In this document: in pieces, positions 1 through 10,721 of the stretch | How positions within the stretch are numbered: position 1 is the stretch's first letter | Layout of the letters: every line of letters begins with the position of its first letter | NCBI GenBank assembly: GCA_024698705.1 | Contig: JAILQX010000008.1 | Location: forward strand, 33,774 to 97,773 | Length of the DNA: 64,000 bases | Source of the DNA: Lachnospiraceae bacterium | Lineage (GTDB): Bacteria > Bacillota > Clostridia > Lachnospirales > Lachnospiraceae | Direction: 5' to 3' | Program-made: the position numbers and the translations under genes | Notes under the pieces: model-generated | Told to the model about the DNA's origin: nothing | Databases searched by the model: none | Seen by the model: only the letters and a program-made list of their open reading frames with translations

Positions 1-297
1 ACGGCGAGTGCTTCCGAGATACTTACCGGTGCGATCAGAGATTACGGCAAGGGCATAGTCATGGGAACACAGACCTACGGCAAGGGCATAGTCCAGCAGA
101 TAATCTCGCTTAAGGACGGCTCGGCGATCAAGGTCACGGTCAGCAAATATTTCACACCGAAGGGCAATGATATCCACGGTGTCGGTATAACGCCCGATAA
201 GGTGATCGAGTGGGATTCCGAGAAATATAAGGAAGACGGAACAGACAATCAGATCGAAGCCGCAAAGGAAGAATTGCGCAAACAGATAAATAAATAA
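1..297 (+). CDS. S41-family C-terminal processing peptidase, 3' end
   Basis: The gene is cut by the window start; the frame is open from base 1 to the TAA at 295-297. The visible 98 residues begin in the active-site segment TASASEIL, where the third residue matches the nucleophilic serine of CtpA/Tsp proteases. Residue 28, a lysine in YGKGIVQ, lies 25 residues further on, which is the family's Ser-Lys spacing. The end of the catalytic core (FTPKG, then GVGITPD) and a short polar tail follow. Such proteases cleave extracytoplasmic proteins, usually with a signal peptide and PDZ domain that would lie upstream. An 18-base exact repeat (43-60 and 76-93) duplicates YGKGIV around the catalytic lysine. 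Confidence 0.9.
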   Translation, partial: TASASEILTGAIRDYGKGIVMGTQTYGKGIVQQIISLKDGSAIKVTVSKYFTPKGNDIHGVGITPDKVIEWDSEKYKEDGTDNQIEAAKEELRKQINK

Positions 298-320
298 AAA
301 TACCTAAACATTTTTTAAAT

Positions 321-332
321 ATTTGGTATAAT
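321..332 (+). promoter_or_regulatory. Probable uvrB extended -10 promoter
   Basis: TTTGGTATAAT carries a perfect -10 hexamer (327-332) with the extended TG element. No good -35 is present 17 bases upstream. Initiation near 339 would fall inside the upstream terminator stem. The same TTTGGTATAAT string precedes the GGDEF gene near 46.0 kb. Confidence 0.55.
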
Positions 333-334
333 AC

Positions 335-365
335 CGACAGGGCGTATGAGCCCTGTCGATTTTTG
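335..365 (+). terminator. Rho-independent terminator after the S41 peptidase gene
   Basis: A perfect 9-bp stem (335-343 with 350-358, CGACAGGGC/GCCCTGTCG) with a 6-base loop is followed by a short run of T. It lies between the protease stop and uvrB and partly overlaps the likely start point of the uvrB transcript. Confidence 0.7.
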
Positions 366-382
366 TCGTGATCGGAGTTATC

Positions 383-2365
383 ATGGAATTCAGACTTCAT
401 TCGGAATACAAGCCTACGGGAGACCAGCCGCAGGCCATAGAGAAACTTGTGCGGGGCTTTAAGGAAGGTAATCAGTTCGAGACTCTGCTCGGTGTTACGG
501 GGTCAGGTAAGACATTTACCATGGCCAATGTCATTGCGGCCTTAAACAAACCCACGCTTATCATTTCACACAACAAGACCCTTGCGGGACAGCTCTACGG
601 AGAGATGAAAGAATTCTTCCCCGAGAACGCGGTCGAGTATTTTGTGTCCTATTATGATTATTATCAGCCTGAAGCATATGTTCCGAGTTCGGATACTTAC
701 ATTGCAAAGGATTCATCCATAAATGATGAGATAGAAAAACTGAGACTTTCGGCAACGGCTTCATTGTCGGAAAGAAGGGATGTTATCGTTGTTGCATCCG
801 TAAGCTGCATATACGGACTGGGAAGTCCGGACGAATACAAGGACATGATCGTGTCCTTAAGACCCGGCATGCAAAAGGAAAGGGATGAAGTCATCCATGA
901 GCTTATAGAACTGCAGTATCAGCGAAATGAGCTTGACGTGGAGCGCGCAACCTTCAGAGTAAGGGGCGATGTTGTGGATATCTATCCCGCTCAGGGCGGA
1001 GACAGCCTCATAAGGGTGGAATTTTTCGGTGACGAGATCGACAGGATAGCAGAGGTCGATCCGCTTACGGGACGCATGAAAAATACACTTGAACATGTGG
1101 CCATATTTCCGGCATCCCACTATGTCATTCCTATGGACAAGATACGCGAGGGCTGTGACAGGATCGAAGAGGAGCTTAAGGAAAGGATCACATTTTTCAA
1201 AAGACAGGATAAGCTCATCGAGGCCCAGAGGATAGCGGAGAGGACAAACTTCGATCTGGAGATGTTAAGGGAGACCGGATTTTGCTCCGGAATAGAGAAT
1301 TATTCCGCGCCGCTCAATAACCTGACGCCCGGGGAGACACCGTTATGTCTCATGAATTTCTTCCCGGATGATTTTCTGATAATAATTGATGAGTCACATA
1401 TTACCATACCGCAGATAGGCGGAATGTATGCCGGAGACCGTTCGCGAAAGCAGGTGCTCGTGGACTACGGTTTCAGATTGCCCTCGGCATTGGATAACAG
1501 ACCGCTCAATTTCGGTGAGTTTGAAAATAAGATAGACCAGATGCTCTTCGTTTCGGCTACACCCAACAGATATGAGGAAGAGCATGAGCTTCTGAGAGCC
1601 CAGCAGATCATAAGACCCACCGGACTGTTGGATCCCGAGGTTTTCGTCAGACCTGTCGAAGGTCAGATAGATGACCTCATCGGAGAGATAAAGAAAGAGG
1701 TAAAGGGGCACCATAAGGTGCTGGTCACGACTTTGACCAAACGTATGGCGGAGGATCTTACGGATTACATGAAGGATGTCGGCATAAGGGTCAGATATCT
1801 TCATGCGGATGTTGATACGCTTGAGAGAGCGGAGATAATCAGGGACATGCGACTTGATGTATTTGATGTGCTCGTCGGCATTAACCTGCTGAGAGAAGGC
1901 CTGGACATACCCGAGATAACACTTGTGGCGATACTCGATGCCGATAAGGAAGGCTTCCTAAGGTCGCAGACATCGCTGATACAGACCATCGGACGTGCCG
2001 CGCGTAACAGCGAGGGACACGTTATAATGTATGCGGATACCGTAACCGATTCCATGAAATATGCGATCGAAGAGACCAACCGAAGAAGAGAGATACAGAT
2101 GAAATACAATGAGGAAAACGGTATCACGCCTCAGACGATACAGAAAGCGGTCCGCGATCTGATAAGTATCTCAAAAGAAATAGAACAGGAACAGATGAGA
2201 TTCGAGAAGGATCCCGAATCCATGAGCGAAGAGGAACTGAAGAAGCTCATCGCAAAGATAGAAAAACAGATGCGCAAGGCAGCTGCGGAGCTCGATTTCG
2301 AGACAGCAGCCGAGTTGCGTGACCGAATGGTTGAATTGAAAGGAAAGACCGTTGAGTACAGATAA
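383..2365 (+). CDS. uvrB: Excinuclease ABC subunit UvrB
   Basis: UvrB is the damage-verifying helicase-like subunit of nucleotide excision repair. It is loaded by UvrA and then recruits UvrC. The 660-residue protein has the usual length. Visible are Walker A GVTGSGKT (lysine near 43), the [12 protein letters not shown] beta-hairpin region that locks onto damaged DNA, the DESH helicase motif, motif [11 protein letters not shown], and a C-terminal UVR domain of the [16 protein letters not shown] type that contacts UvrC. The ATG at 383 is chosen because GGAG lies five bases upstream; a GTG at 368 would add five residues but has no ribosome site. The 3' end overlaps uvrA by 14 bases, so the pair is probably co-translated. 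Confidence 0.97.
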   Translation: MEFRLHSEYKPTGDQPQAIEKLVRGFKEGNQFETLLGVTGSGKTFTMANVIAALNKPTLIISHNKTLAGQLYGEMKEFFPENAVEYFVSYYDYYQPEAYVPSSDTYIAKDSSINDEIEKLRLSATASLSERRDVIVVASVSCIYGLGSPDEYKDMIVSLRPGMQKERDEVIHELIELQYQRNELDVERATFRVRGDVVDIYPAQGGDSLIRVEFFGDEIDRIAEVDPLTGRMKNTLEHVAIFPASHYVIPMDKIREGCDRIEEELKERITFFKRQDKLIEAQRIAERTNFDLEMLRETGFCSGIENYSAPLNNLTPGETPLCLMNFFPDDFLIIIDESHITIPQIGGMYAGDRSRKQVLVDYGFRLPSALDNRPLNFGEFENKIDQMLFVSATPNRYEEEHELLRAQQIIRPTGLLDPEVFVRPVEGQIDDLIGEIKKEVKGHHKVLVTTLTKRMAEDLTDYMKDVGIRVRYLHADVDTLERAEIIRDMRLDVFDVLVGINLLREGLDIPEITLVAILDADKEGFLRSQTSLIQTIGRAARNSEGHVIMYADTVTDSMKYAIEETNRRREIQMKYNEENGITPQTIQKAVRDLISISKEIEQEQMRFEKDPESMSEEELKKLIAKIEKQMRKAAAELDFETAAELRDRMVELKGKTVEYR

Positions 2366-5207
2366 TAACGCCGTTAATATGTCGGCAAAAGAATACATAA
2401 GGATCAGGGGAGCTTCCGAGCACAACCTCAAGAACATAGATGTGGACATACCCAGAGACAGGTTTGTCGTATTGACGGGACTTTCGGGTTCCGGCAAATC
2501 CAGCCTTGCATTTGATACGATCTATGCCGAAGGGCAGAGAAGATATATGGAATCCATTTCCTCATATGCGAGACAGTTCCTCGGGCAGATGGAAAAGCCG
2601 CAGGTGGAACTCATAGAAGGACTGTCACCCGCTATTTCCATTGACCAGAAATCCACGAACAGGAACCCGAGATCAACGGTCGGAACCGTTACGGAAATAT
2701 ATGATCATTTCAGATTGCTGTTTGCAAGGATAGGCATACCGCATTGTCCGAATTGCGGCAAGGTGATCGAAAGACAGACCGTGGACCAGATGGTCGATGC
2801 CATAATGAAACTGGATCAGGGTACAAAGTTTACAGTACTTTCACCGGTTGTAAGGGGCAAGAAGGGTGAGCATGCCAAGGTTATAGACAGAGCAAGAAAG
2901 AGCGGTTTCACCAGAGTAAATGTAGACGGCAATATGTACGATCTCTCGGAGGAGATCAAGCTCGACAAGAACATCAAGCACACCATTGATATTGTGGTGG
3001 ACAGACTTGTGATAAAAGAGGGCATAGAGAGAAGACTTACGGATTCCGTCGAGACGGCCATAGCTTTAAGCGAAGGACTTCTTGTCATAGAGACGACCGA
3101 CGGCGAGGTGTTGCATTTTTCCGACAGTCTCGCATGCCCGGACTGCGGCGTGAGCATACAGGAGATAGAGCCGAGGAGTTTTTCGTTCAACAACCCCTAC
3201 GGAGCGTGTCCGGACTGCTTCGGTCTCGGTTATACCATGGAATTCTCACCGGAACTTCTGATACCGGACAGAACGCTCAGTCTTAACGAAGGGGCTATTT
3301 CATGTATGGGATGGCAGTCTTCAAACAGTGAAGGAAGCTTTACCCACGCTGTTCTTAAAGCACTTGCGGATGCCTATGGATTTTCGCTCGACACACCCTT
3401 TGAGGATCTGCCGCAGAACGTACAGGACCTTATCATCAGCGGTAAGGGCTCAAAGCAGGTAATGGTCCATTATAAGGGACAGCGCGGTGAGGGTGTGTAT
3501 CCGATCGTATTTGACGGCCTGATCAAAAATATGATGCAGAGATACAGGGAGACGGCTTCGGAGACCATGAAGCAGGAATATGAAACTTACATGCATATAA
3601 CTACCTGTGAGACATGTAAGGGAATGCGACTCAAACCCGAATCACTTGCCGTTACGATCTGCGATAAGAATATCTATGAGATAACATCAATGTCGATCGG
3701 TGTTCTTTACGATTATATGAATAACCTTAAACTGACCGAGACACAGGAACTGATAGGAAAGCAGGTGCTCAAGGAGATACGTTCAAGGATAGGCTTCCTC
3801 ATGGATGTCGGTCTTGACTACCTTACGCTCTCAAGGGCAACGGCATCGCTTTCGGGCGGTGAAGCACAGCGTATCAGGCTTGCGACCCAGATAGGCTCGG
3901 GACTTGTCGGAGTATGTTATATACTTGATGAGCCCAGTATAGGACTCCACCAGAGGGACAATGACAAGCTTCTTGCAACACTCAAGCACCTCAGGGATCT
4001 CGGCAACACGCTTCTTGTTGTGGAGCATGATGAGGATACCATGCGAGCGGCCGATTACATAGTCGACATAGGACCCGGCGCAGGAAGTAACGGCGGAGAG
4101 GTGGTAGCTGTCGGAACTGCCGAGGATATCATGAAGGTACCCGAATCCATAACCGGACAGTATCTTGCGGGAAAACTTAAGATACCGGTTCCCGATGTAC
4201 GCAGAAAGCCTCAGGGCTACCTGAGCATAAAGGGCGCATGTGAAAATAATCTCAAAAATATAGATGTCGATATCCCGTTGGGGATCATGACCTGTGTGAC
4301 CGGAGTATCGGGCTCGGGAAAGAGTTCTCTGGTCAATGAGATCCTTTACAAGAGGCTTGCAAAGGTTCTCAACAGAGCAAGGACCATACCGGGGAAGCAT
4401 CAGAAGATCATCGGTACGGAGCAGCTTGATAAGGTCATAGACATAGACCAGTCACCGATAGGAAGGACACCGAGATCAAACCCGGCAACGTATACGGGAA
4501 TGTTCGATCTGATAAGAGATCTGTTCGCGCAAACCGTTGATGCAAAAGCAAAAGGCTATCAGAAGGGACGTTTCAGTTTCAACGTAAAGGGCGGAAGATG
4601 TGAAGCGTGTTCGGGTGACGGTATCGTCAAGATCGAGATGCATTTCCTGCCTGATGTATATGTTCCGTGTGAGGTATGTAAGGGCAGGAGATACAACAGG
4701 GAAACACTGGAAGTCAAGTACAAGGGCAAGTCGATATATGATGTGCTGGACATGACGGTTGAAGAAGCGGTAACATTCTTTGACAATGTGCCGAGGATCA
4801 GCCGTATAGTCAGGACACTCTATGACGTGGGACTCGGATATATCAAGCTCGGACAGCCTTCAACGACTCTGTCCGGCGGTGAGGCACAGAGGATAAAGCT
4901 TGCCACCGAGCTCAGCAGAAGATCAACAGGCAAGACCATTTACATACTCGATGAGCCTACGACCGGATTGCATTTTGCGGATGTGGCTAAGCTCATAGAG
5001 ATACTCAGAAAGCTTACCGAAGGCGGTAATACCGTGGTCGTCATCGAGCATAATCTGGATGTCATCAAGACCGCGGATTATATCATAGATCTCGGCCCCG
5101 AGGGCGGAGACAGGGGCGGAAATGTCATCTGTACGGGCACTCCCGAGGAGATCGCAAAGTGTAAAAAGTCATATACGGGGCAGTATGTAAAAAAGATGCT
5201 GGATTGA
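2352..5207 (+). CDS. uvrA: Excinuclease ABC subunit UvrA
   Basis: UvrA is the dimeric ABC-type ATPase that finds bulky DNA lesions and hands them to UvrB. The 951-residue protein has two ATP-binding halves: the first P-loop is [12 protein letters not shown] and the second [12 protein letters not shown], each paired with an LSGGEAQRI signature and an ILDEP Walker B. Zinc-binding CxxC pairs ([27 protein letters not shown]) are intact. The start is taken as the TTG at 2352, which has AAAGGAAAG upstream inside uvrB; an ATG at 2379 lacks a ribosome site. A terminator follows. Confidence 0.97.
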   Translation: MSTDNNAVNMSAKEYIRIRGASEHNLKNIDVDIPRDRFVVLTGLSGSGKSSLAFDTIYAEGQRRYMESISSYARQFLGQMEKPQVELIEGLSPAISIDQKSTNRNPRSTVGTVTEIYDHFRLLFARIGIPHCPNCGKVIERQTVDQMVDAIMKLDQGTKFTVLSPVVRGKKGEHAKVIDRARKSGFTRVNVDGNMYDLSEEIKLDKNIKHTIDIVVDRLVIKEGIERRLTDSVETAIALSEGLLVIETTDGEVLHFSDSLACPDCGVSIQEIEPRSFSFNNPYGACPDCFGLGYTMEFSPELLIPDRTLSLNEGAISCMGWQSSNSEGSFTHAVLKALADAYGFSLDTPFEDLPQNVQDLIISGKGSKQVMVHYKGQRGEGVYPIVFDGLIKNMMQRYRETASETMKQEYETYMHITTCETCKGMRLKPESLAVTICDKNIYEITSMSIGVLYDYMNNLKLTETQELIGKQVLKEIRSRIGFLMDVGLDYLTLSRATASLSGGEAQRIRLATQIGSGLVGVCYILDEPSIGLHQRDNDKLLATLKHLRDLGNTLLVVEHDEDTMRAADYIVDIGPGAGSNGGEVVAVGTAEDIMKVPESITGQYLAGKLKIPVPDVRRKPQGYLSIKGACENNLKNIDVDIPLGIMTCVTGVSGSGKSSLVNEILYKRLAKVLNRARTIPGKHQKIIGTEQLDKVIDIDQSPIGRTPRSNPATYTGMFDLIRDLFAQTVDAKAKGYQKGRFSFNVKGGRCEACSGDGIVKIEMHFLPDVYVPCEVCKGRRYNRETLEVKYKGKSIYDVLDMTVEEAVTFFDNVPRISRIVRTLYDVGLGYIKLGQPSTTLSGGEAQRIKLATELSRRSTGKTIYILDEPTTGLHFADVAKLIEILRKLTEGGNTVVVIEHNLDVIKTADYIIDLGPEGGDRGGNVICTGTPEEIAKCKKSYTGQYVKKMLD

Positions 5208-5256
5208 TATTTACGGCTATAAAGAAAAGCGCACAGTCGTCCGATAAAGATATTAG

Positions 5257-5311
5257 ACGCACGGATGCATATTTGGGAAGGAATCCCATATATATGACCG
5301 TGCGTTTTTTT
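5257..5311 (+). terminator. Rho-independent terminator after uvrA
   Basis: Arms ACGCACGG (5257-5264) and CCGTGCGT (5298-5305) enclose a smaller GGGA/TCCC hairpin. Seven T bases follow. Confidence 0.8.
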
Positions 5312-5343
5312 ATTAATTATTTATGAAATCAACACCCGACCTC

Positions 5344-5372
5344 TTTCAATAAGCCTCGAAATCATATATAAT
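5344..5372 (+). promoter_or_regulatory. Sigma-A-type promoter of mbl
   Basis: TTTCAA (5344-5349), a 17-base spacer and a perfect TATAAT (5367-5372) lie about 37 bases before the mbl start. Confidence 0.7.
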
Positions 5373-5408
5373 GTTATAGATTATGGAATCATATGAAAGG
5401 GGCATTAT

Positions 5409-6404
5409 ATGCAAGGCACAGATATAGGTATCGATCTTGGAACTGCCAGCATACTGGTTTATATAAAAGGCAAAGGCGTAGTGCTTAAAGAGCCGTCGGT
5501 TGTGGCATTTGACAGGGATACGAACAAGATAAAAGCTATCGGCGAGGAAGCTCGTCTTATGCTGGGAAGAACACCCGGCAATATAGTTGCGGTAAGACCG
5601 TTGAGACAGGGTGTCATTTCGGACTATACCGTTACAGAGAAGATGATGAAGTATTTTATCACCAAGGCAGTCGGACACAGGAGTCTTCGTAAACCTAAGA
5701 TAGCTGTCTGCGTACCTTCGGGAGTTACCGAAGTCGAGAAGAAGGCTGTTGAGGATGCGACCTATCAGGCAGGCGCCAGAGAAGTTGCCATCATCGAGGA
5801 GCCCATTGCAGCTGCGATAGGCGCAGGTATCGACATAAGCAAGCCATGCGGCAATATGATCGTCGACATCGGCGGCGGTACGACCGATATAGCGGTCATT
5901 TCCCTCGGAGGAACCGTTGTCAGCGATTCGATCAAGGTTGCCGGCGATAATTTTGATGAAGCGATCGTTCGTTATATGAGACAGAAGCACAATCTTCTCA
6001 TAGGTGAACGTACAGCGGAAGATCTGAAGATCAAGATCGGATCCGCATATAAGAGAAGTGAACCCGTATATCTGGATGTCAGAGGACGCAACCTGGTAAC
6101 AGGTCTTCCGAAGACAGTAAGAGTTTCTTCGGAAGATACGGAAGAAGCACTCAGAGGTACCACGGCCCAGATAGTTGAGGCCATCCACGGTATCCTTGAA
6201 AAGACACCGCCCGAACTCGCGGCAGATATAGCCGAGAGAGGTATAGTTCTTACGGGTGGCGGCTCACTCCTCAGCGGACTTGAAGATCTGATCTGTTCAA
6301 AGACGGGTATCACAACGATGACTGCGGAGGAACCGATGACGGCGGTTGCCATAGGAACCGGTCGTTACGTTGAATTCCTTGCAGGATACAGAGAAGCGGA
6401 ATAA
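5409..6404 (+). CDS. mbl: MreB-family rod-shape protein, Mbl type
   Basis: This is a bacterial actin homologue of 331 residues that polymerises under the membrane and positions the cell-wall elongation machinery. Actin-fold motifs are visible: phosphate-1 loop IDLGTAS near residue 8, DIGGGTTDIAV near 155, the EEPIAAAIGAG region, and the adenosine-binding LTGGGSLLSGL near 285. The start has AAAGGGG in front. Directly downstream come two FlgF/FlgG-type genes, the order seen for mbl-flhO-flhP in Bacillus. That order, rather than sequence alone, is why I call it Mbl instead of MreB; mreC and mreD are absent here. Confidence 0.9.
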   Translation: MQGTDIGIDLGTASILVYIKGKGVVLKEPSVVAFDRDTNKIKAIGEEARLMLGRTPGNIVAVRPLRQGVISDYTVTEKMMKYFITKAVGHRSLRKPKIAVCVPSGVTEVEKKAVEDATYQAGAREVAIIEEPIAAAIGAGIDISKPCGNMIVDIGGGTTDIAVISLGGTVVSDSIKVAGDNFDEAIVRYMRQKHNLLIGERTAEDLKIKIGSAYKRSEPVYLDVRGRNLVTGLPKTVRVSSEDTEEALRGTTAQIVEAIHGILEKTPPELAADIAERGIVLTGGGSLLSGLEDLICSKTGITTMTAEEPMTAVAIGTGRYVEFLAGYREAE

Positions 6405-6426
6405 AAGCCGATGAGGATGAGAATTT

Positions 6427-7203
6427 ATGGTTAAAGGTCTTTACACAGCCTATACGGGCATGATCAACGAACAGAATCGAATGGATGTCATTACCAACAA
6501 TCTTGCCAATTCCGATACTTCGGGATTCAAGAAGGAGGGGGCAACCAGTCAGGCCTTTGACACCGTACTCGCATACAAGATAAAGGATGCGAGTGTCTCA
6601 CCCACTCTTGCCCACGGTATAGGCAACATGAATATGGGTGTCAAGATAGGTGAGAACTATACGGATTATTCTCAGGGAGCATTTAAGGTTACGGACAATA
6701 CATTTGACCTTGCCATTTCGGGAACGGGCTTTTATAACATCGAGTTCACGAACAAGGCAGGAAATACATCGACAAAGTACACCAGAGACGGATCGTTCAC
6801 CGTTACAAAAGACGGTTACCTGGTCACCAAGGACGGAGACTTTGTACTCGGTACCAACAACGGCAGGATAAAGATCGACCCCACACAGGACGTGTCGATC
6901 GATTCTATGGGTAATATCACCCAGAATTCGGCAAATGTGGGTACGATCAAGATCACCGATTTTGAAGACTACAATTATCTGAAGCACTACGGCGAGAATT
7001 ATTACCAGCCGGTTGACGGTGCAACGGAGAAACAGGGCAATTACACCATCAATCAGGGATATCTCGAAACATCGAATGTTCAGGTTGTCCAGGAGATGGT
7101 AGAGATGATAAGCGTTTCAAGACAGTATGAAAGCAATCAAAGGATGATAACGACCATTGATTCCACACTTGAGATCGTTTCAAAGCAGCTTGGAAGAGTT
7201 TAG
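6427..7203 (+). CDS. flhO: Flagellar basal-body rod protein, FlgF/FlhO type
   Basis: This 258-residue secreted structural subunit belongs to the flagellar rod/hook family. The N-terminal rod motif NNLANSDTSGFK (residues about 24-35) and the C-terminal QGYLETSNVQVV...QYESNQRM segment are the paired terminal helices by which these proteins assemble into the rod. The middle domain is variable. It has no signal peptide, as expected for type III export. The gene is 22 bases from mbl and 25 from the next rod gene, and its paralogue flhP follows. FlgF and FlgG are hard to tell apart by eye. Confidence 0.88.
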   Translation: MVKGLYTAYTGMINEQNRMDVITNNLANSDTSGFKKEGATSQAFDTVLAYKIKDASVSPTLAHGIGNMNMGVKIGENYTDYSQGAFKVTDNTFDLAISGTGFYNIEFTNKAGNTSTKYTRDGSFTVTKDGYLVTKDGDFVLGTNNGRIKIDPTQDVSIDSMGNITQNSANVGTIKITDFEDYNYLKHYGENYYQPVDGATEKQGNYTINQGYLETSNVQVVQEMVEMISVSRQYESNQRMITTIDSTLEIVSKQLGRV

Positions 7204-7228
7204 GTAATGCAGTGAGGAGGATGAGCGT

Positions 7229-8050
7229 ATGGTAAGATCTTTGTGGTCAGCTGCAAGCGGCATGATAGCCCAGCAGACAAATGTTGATACGATAGCAAAC
7301 AACTTAGCAAATGTCAATTCTACGGGCTACAAGGCTGAGGTAGCCGAATTCAAATCATTGTTATATCAGACGATGCAGACGGAGACAACGACGGCCAACG
7401 GTGCCAACAAACCTATCAGCGCACAGGTCGGACTCGGTGTGAGAAATTCATCGATAACCTCGGTATTTGAACAGGGTGCTATGATAGCGAGCACATCGGA
7501 TACCGCATTTGCGATAGAAGGAAAAGGCTTCTTCGCGGTAAAGGGCGAAGACGGCGGTACATATTATACAAGAAACGGTAATTTTAATTTCAATAAGGGA
7601 TCGGGGACCAATGTAATGCTTTCGTCCTCAAGCGGACTGCCGGTACTTGATACGACAGGCAAGCCGATATCACTCAATACAAGCCAGTATGTAGTAAGCA
7701 AGATAAGCGTTGATGCAAACGGCAACCTCTGCTATCCTGATGCTTCCAACAATCCGCAGCCCATAGGTATCACGATCGGAGTATTCCAGTTCCAGAATCC
7801 TTCGGGACTTGAGAAGACATCCGATACCTTATACAAGGTTACCGATGCTTCGGGAGCGGCACTCAACGAAGCCACCAATGCAAATCTGGATAAGAGCAAG
7901 GTGCACCAGGGATATCTGGAGCAGTCAAGCGTTCAGATAGTCGATGAGATGGTCAACATGATCGTTGCACAGAGAGCATATGAGATGAATGCCAAGGCGA
8001 TCACCACAACGGATGAGATGATGGAACTTGCCAATAATCTTAAGAGGTAA
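7229..8050 (+). CDS. flhP: Flagellar basal-body rod protein, FlgG/FlhP type
   Basis: This 273-residue paralogue of the preceding gene has the N-terminal LWSAASGMIAQQ...NNLANVNSTGYKAE motif and the C-terminal HQGYLEQSSVQIVDEM...QRAYEMNAKAI motif of distal rod and hook proteins. The C-terminal QGYLE segment fits FlgG best. It should be exported through the flagellar type III apparatus and form the distal rod with its neighbour. GAGGATGAG stands before the ATG, and the next gene starts three bases after its stop. Confidence 0.88.
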   Translation: MVRSLWSAASGMIAQQTNVDTIANNLANVNSTGYKAEVAEFKSLLYQTMQTETTTANGANKPISAQVGLGVRNSSITSVFEQGAMIASTSDTAFAIEGKGFFAVKGEDGGTYYTRNGNFNFNKGSGTNVMLSSSSGLPVLDTTGKPISLNTSQYVVSKISVDANGNLCYPDASNNPQPIGITIGVFQFQNPSGLEKTSDTLYKVTDASGAALNEATNANLDKSKVHQGYLEQSSVQIVDEMVNMIVAQRAYEMNAKAITTTDEMMELANNLKR

Positions 8051-8053
8051 TGT

Positions 8054-8407
8054 ATGAGTCAGATTGATATAAGCGGTTTAACGAGCACTTACACCGATTA
8101 CATGAATACAACAGCACAGAATGCGATAGCCGAAAGACTCAAAAAAACGGCTACGGCGGATTATTCCGATGCTACCGACGAGGAACTGATGAAGGTATGC
8201 AAGGAATTTGAAAGTTATTTTCTGGAGCAGGTCTTCAAGGAGATGCAAAAGACCGTACCCGAAACGGAGTATACAAGCTCAAGCACATCCGGACTTGTCA
8301 ATTTCTTTAAGGAATCGACGATACAGGACCTGGCATCAAAATCAACGGAGCAAAACAGCTTGGGACTTGCGCAGATGTTATATGAACAGATGAAAAGAAA
8401 CATTTAA
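8054..8407 (+). CDS. FlgJ N-terminal-type rod-binding protein
   Basis: This 117-residue protein corresponds only to the rod-binding (rod cap) domain of FlgJ. The core is visible as KVCKEFESYFLEQVFKEMQKTVPE (about residues 47-70), with the LGLAQMLYEQM tail near the C-terminus. The muramidase domain found in proteobacterial FlgJ is absent, which is normal in Firmicutes, where a separate hydrolase is used. It should cap the growing rod outside the membrane. AAGAGG at the end of flhP serves as ribosome site. It closes the mbl-flhO-flhP operon, with a terminator behind. Confidence 0.85.
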   Translation: MSQIDISGLTSTYTDYMNTTAQNAIAERLKKTATADYSDATDEELMKVCKEFESYFLEQVFKEMQKTVPETEYTSSSTSGLVNFFKESTIQDLASKSTEQNSLGLAQMLYEQMKRNI

Positions 8408-8413
8408 CGTATC

Positions 8414-8450
8414 AAGGCTGTCCGATCAGGACGGCCTTACTTATTTTTTT
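8414..8450 (+). terminator. Rho-independent terminator of the mbl/flagellar operon
   Basis: A 10-bp stem (8414-8423 with 8429-8438, one G-T pair) with a 5-base loop is followed by a T-rich run ending in seven T. Confidence 0.88.
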
Positions 8451-8498
8451 AAGATGGCAATATCGTAAAGAAGGATATGCTGATCGGAGAAGACTGAT

Positions 8499-10718
8499 TT
8501 GGAAGAACTGACCGGAGTTATAGACCATTTTCTGTTTCGCAACGAGTCGAACGGATATGGAGTCATGGAACTGACAACTGAAGATGATGATGTGATCTGC
8601 GTCGGGACCATTGTCGGCATAGAGCCCGGGGAAATGGTCGCGGTCACGGGTGACTATGTCATTCACCAGCAATACGGTCCTCAGCTTAAGATCGATACAA
8701 TACGTGTCATCCCCCCGACGGGTGTTATAGGTATAGAGAGGTATCTTGCCTCAGGCATCATAAAGGGAGTAGGGCCGAAGATCGCCAAGAGAATCACAAG
8801 GGCTTTCGGAGAGGATTCCTTAAAGATAATAAGCGAACAGCCGGAAAGACTGACTGAGATAAAAGGGATAAGCGAGCGTATCGCGCAGGCCATCGCCGAG
8901 CAGGTCATAGGCAAGAAGGAACAGCAGGATGCCCTGGTATTTCTGGCACAATACGGTGTGAGCCAGGCGCTTTCCATCAAGATATACGAGCAGTACGGTT
9001 CGCTCGTATATTCGGTCATCCGTGAGAATCCGTACAGGATAGTTGATGACGTTGAAGGTGTCGGATTCAAGAAGGCCGATGATATAGCAAGTAAAGTCGG
9101 GATAAAGACCGACAGCGAATACAGGATAAGATGCGGTATCATCTATGTGCTCACGCAGGCATTGAACGAAGGGCATACGTATCTTCCAAAGGATCTGCTG
9201 ATATCAAGAGCGATGGAGCTCCTCGGTGTCGGTTACGATCAGGTGGAGGAGGAACTGCCCAACCTCGCCATGGATAAAAAACTCGTCATAAGATATGAAA
9301 ATGATGCAGAAAACTGCTACACCTCTTATCTTTTCCATCAGGAGCTTGCAGTCGCCAAGATGCTGCATGACCTGGATGAGGAGCATATTTCGGAAAAAGA
9401 GGATGTGCTGCTTTCGGTCGTAGAAAGGGTTGAGAAGAACCTGAACCTTAAACTGGATGATATGCAGAGAAGAGCGGTCATGCTCTCGATGCAATGCGGT
9501 GTACTGATCATCACAGGCGGCCCGGGCACAGGTAAGACGACAACCATAAACGCGGTGATCCACTGCATAGAGCAGGAGGGGCTCGATGTCATGCTCGCAG
9601 CGCCCACGGGAAGAGCGGCAAAACGCATGACGGAGGCAACCGGCTATGAGGCCAGGACCATTCACCGTATGCTTGAACTGAGCGGTGCGGTGGAGATGGA
9701 AGGCAAGGGCTTGTATTTTGAGAGAAATGAAAACAATCCTCTGGAAGCGGATGTGTTCATAATAGATGAGATGTCAATGGTGGATATCCAGCTTTTCCAT
9801 GCATTGTTAAAGGCCATACCTCCGGGAGCAAGACTTGTCCTTGTCGGAGACGTGAACCAGCTTCCGAGTGTGGGACCCGGTCAGGTACTGAAAGATCTTA
9901 TAGATTCTAAGGCATTTGCAACGGTCAGACTCAGTCATATCTTCAGACAGGCAGAGATGTCGGACATAGTGGTCAACGCCCATAAGATAAACAGAGGGGA
10001 AAGCATAGCGCTGGACACCAACAGCAAGGATTTTCTTTTCCTCGAAAGGCAGGATCCGAATGTCATCTATAAGCACATGATACAGCTCATAACCGAGAAA
10101 CTGCCCGGATATGTGGATGCGACACCGGTACAGATCCAGGTGCTGACACCCACACACATAGGGCCTCTCGGTGTGGAGACGCTCAACCGCGTGCTTCAGA
10201 AATACATAAATCCGCCCTCAAAGGATAAGCGGGAGAAAGAATACGGCGACAACATCTATCGCGAAGGCGATAAGGTGATGCAGATAAAGAACAATTACAC
10301 GCTCGAGTGGGAGATGACCGGAAAGAACGGTATACGTATCGACAAGGGCGTGGGTGTCTTCAACGGCGATGTGGGAACCGTCATTGAAGTCAATAATGTT
10401 GTCGGCTACATACTTGTGGAGTATGAGGAAAAGAAGCAAGTCAAGTATACATATGACGGTCTTGACGAACTGGAGCTGGCCTATGCGATCACTATACATA
10501 AATCGCAGGGAAGCGAATATCCGGCTGTTCTGATGCCTCTTCTGGGAGGCCCGAAGCCTCTGCTCAACAGGAATCTCCTTTACACGGGAGTGACTAGGGC
10601 AAAGAAATGTGTCATGATACTCGGCAGCAGGGATACGGTCAATATCATGATAAACAATGAGAGCGACAACAAGAGATATACGGGGTTATGTATGCGCATT
10701 TCGGAGATGAAAGGATAG
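8499..10718 (+). CDS. recD2: RecD2-type ATP-dependent 5'-3' DNA helicase
   Basis: RecD2 is a superfamily 1B helicase that works without RecBC and acts in fork maintenance and repair. The 739-residue protein has the family layout. An N-terminal OB-like region (LTGVIDHFLFRNESNGYGV) is followed by tandem helix-hairpin-helix motifs (GVGPKIAKRI, KGISERIAQAI), Walker A TGGPGTGKTTT near residue 343, DEMSMVD, GDVNQLPSVGPG and the C-terminal AITIHKSQGSEYP and TGVTRAKK motifs. The start is a TTG with GGAGAAG upstream. The stop is only three bases before comFC, so these two are probably one transcript. Confidence 0.94.
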   Translation: MEELTGVIDHFLFRNESNGYGVMELTTEDDDVICVGTIVGIEPGEMVAVTGDYVIHQQYGPQLKIDTIRVIPPTGVIGIERYLASGIIKGVGPKIAKRITRAFGEDSLKIISEQPERLTEIKGISERIAQAIAEQVIGKKEQQDALVFLAQYGVSQALSIKIYEQYGSLVYSVIRENPYRIVDDVEGVGFKKADDIASKVGIKTDSEYRIRCGIIYVLTQALNEGHTYLPKDLLISRAMELLGVGYDQVEEELPNLAMDKKLVIRYENDAENCYTSYLFHQELAVAKMLHDLDEEHISEKEDVLLSVVERVEKNLNLKLDDMQRRAVMLSMQCGVLIITGGPGTGKTTTINAVIHCIEQEGLDVMLAAPTGRAAKRMTEATGYEARTIHRMLELSGAVEMEGKGLYFERNENNPLEADVFIIDEMSMVDIQLFHALLKAIPPGARLVLVGDVNQLPSVGPGQVLKDLIDSKAFATVRLSHIFRQAEMSDIVVNAHKINRGESIALDTNSKDFLFLERQDPNVIYKHMIQLITEKLPGYVDATPVQIQVLTPTHIGPLGVETLNRVLQKYINPPSKDKREKEYGDNIYREGDKVMQIKNNYTLEWEMTGKNGIRIDKGVGVFNGDVGTVIEVNNVVGYILVEYEEKKQVKYTYDGLDELELAYAITIHKSQGSEYPAVLMPLLGGPKPLLNRNLLYTGVTRAKKCVMILGSRDTVNIMINNESDNKRYTGLCMRISEMKG

Positions 10719-10721
10719 CGC

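Noticed and set aside
368..382. GTG at 368 as the uvrB start.
   Set aside because: It has no ribosome site; the ATG at 383 has GGAG at the right distance and matches usual UvrB N-termini.
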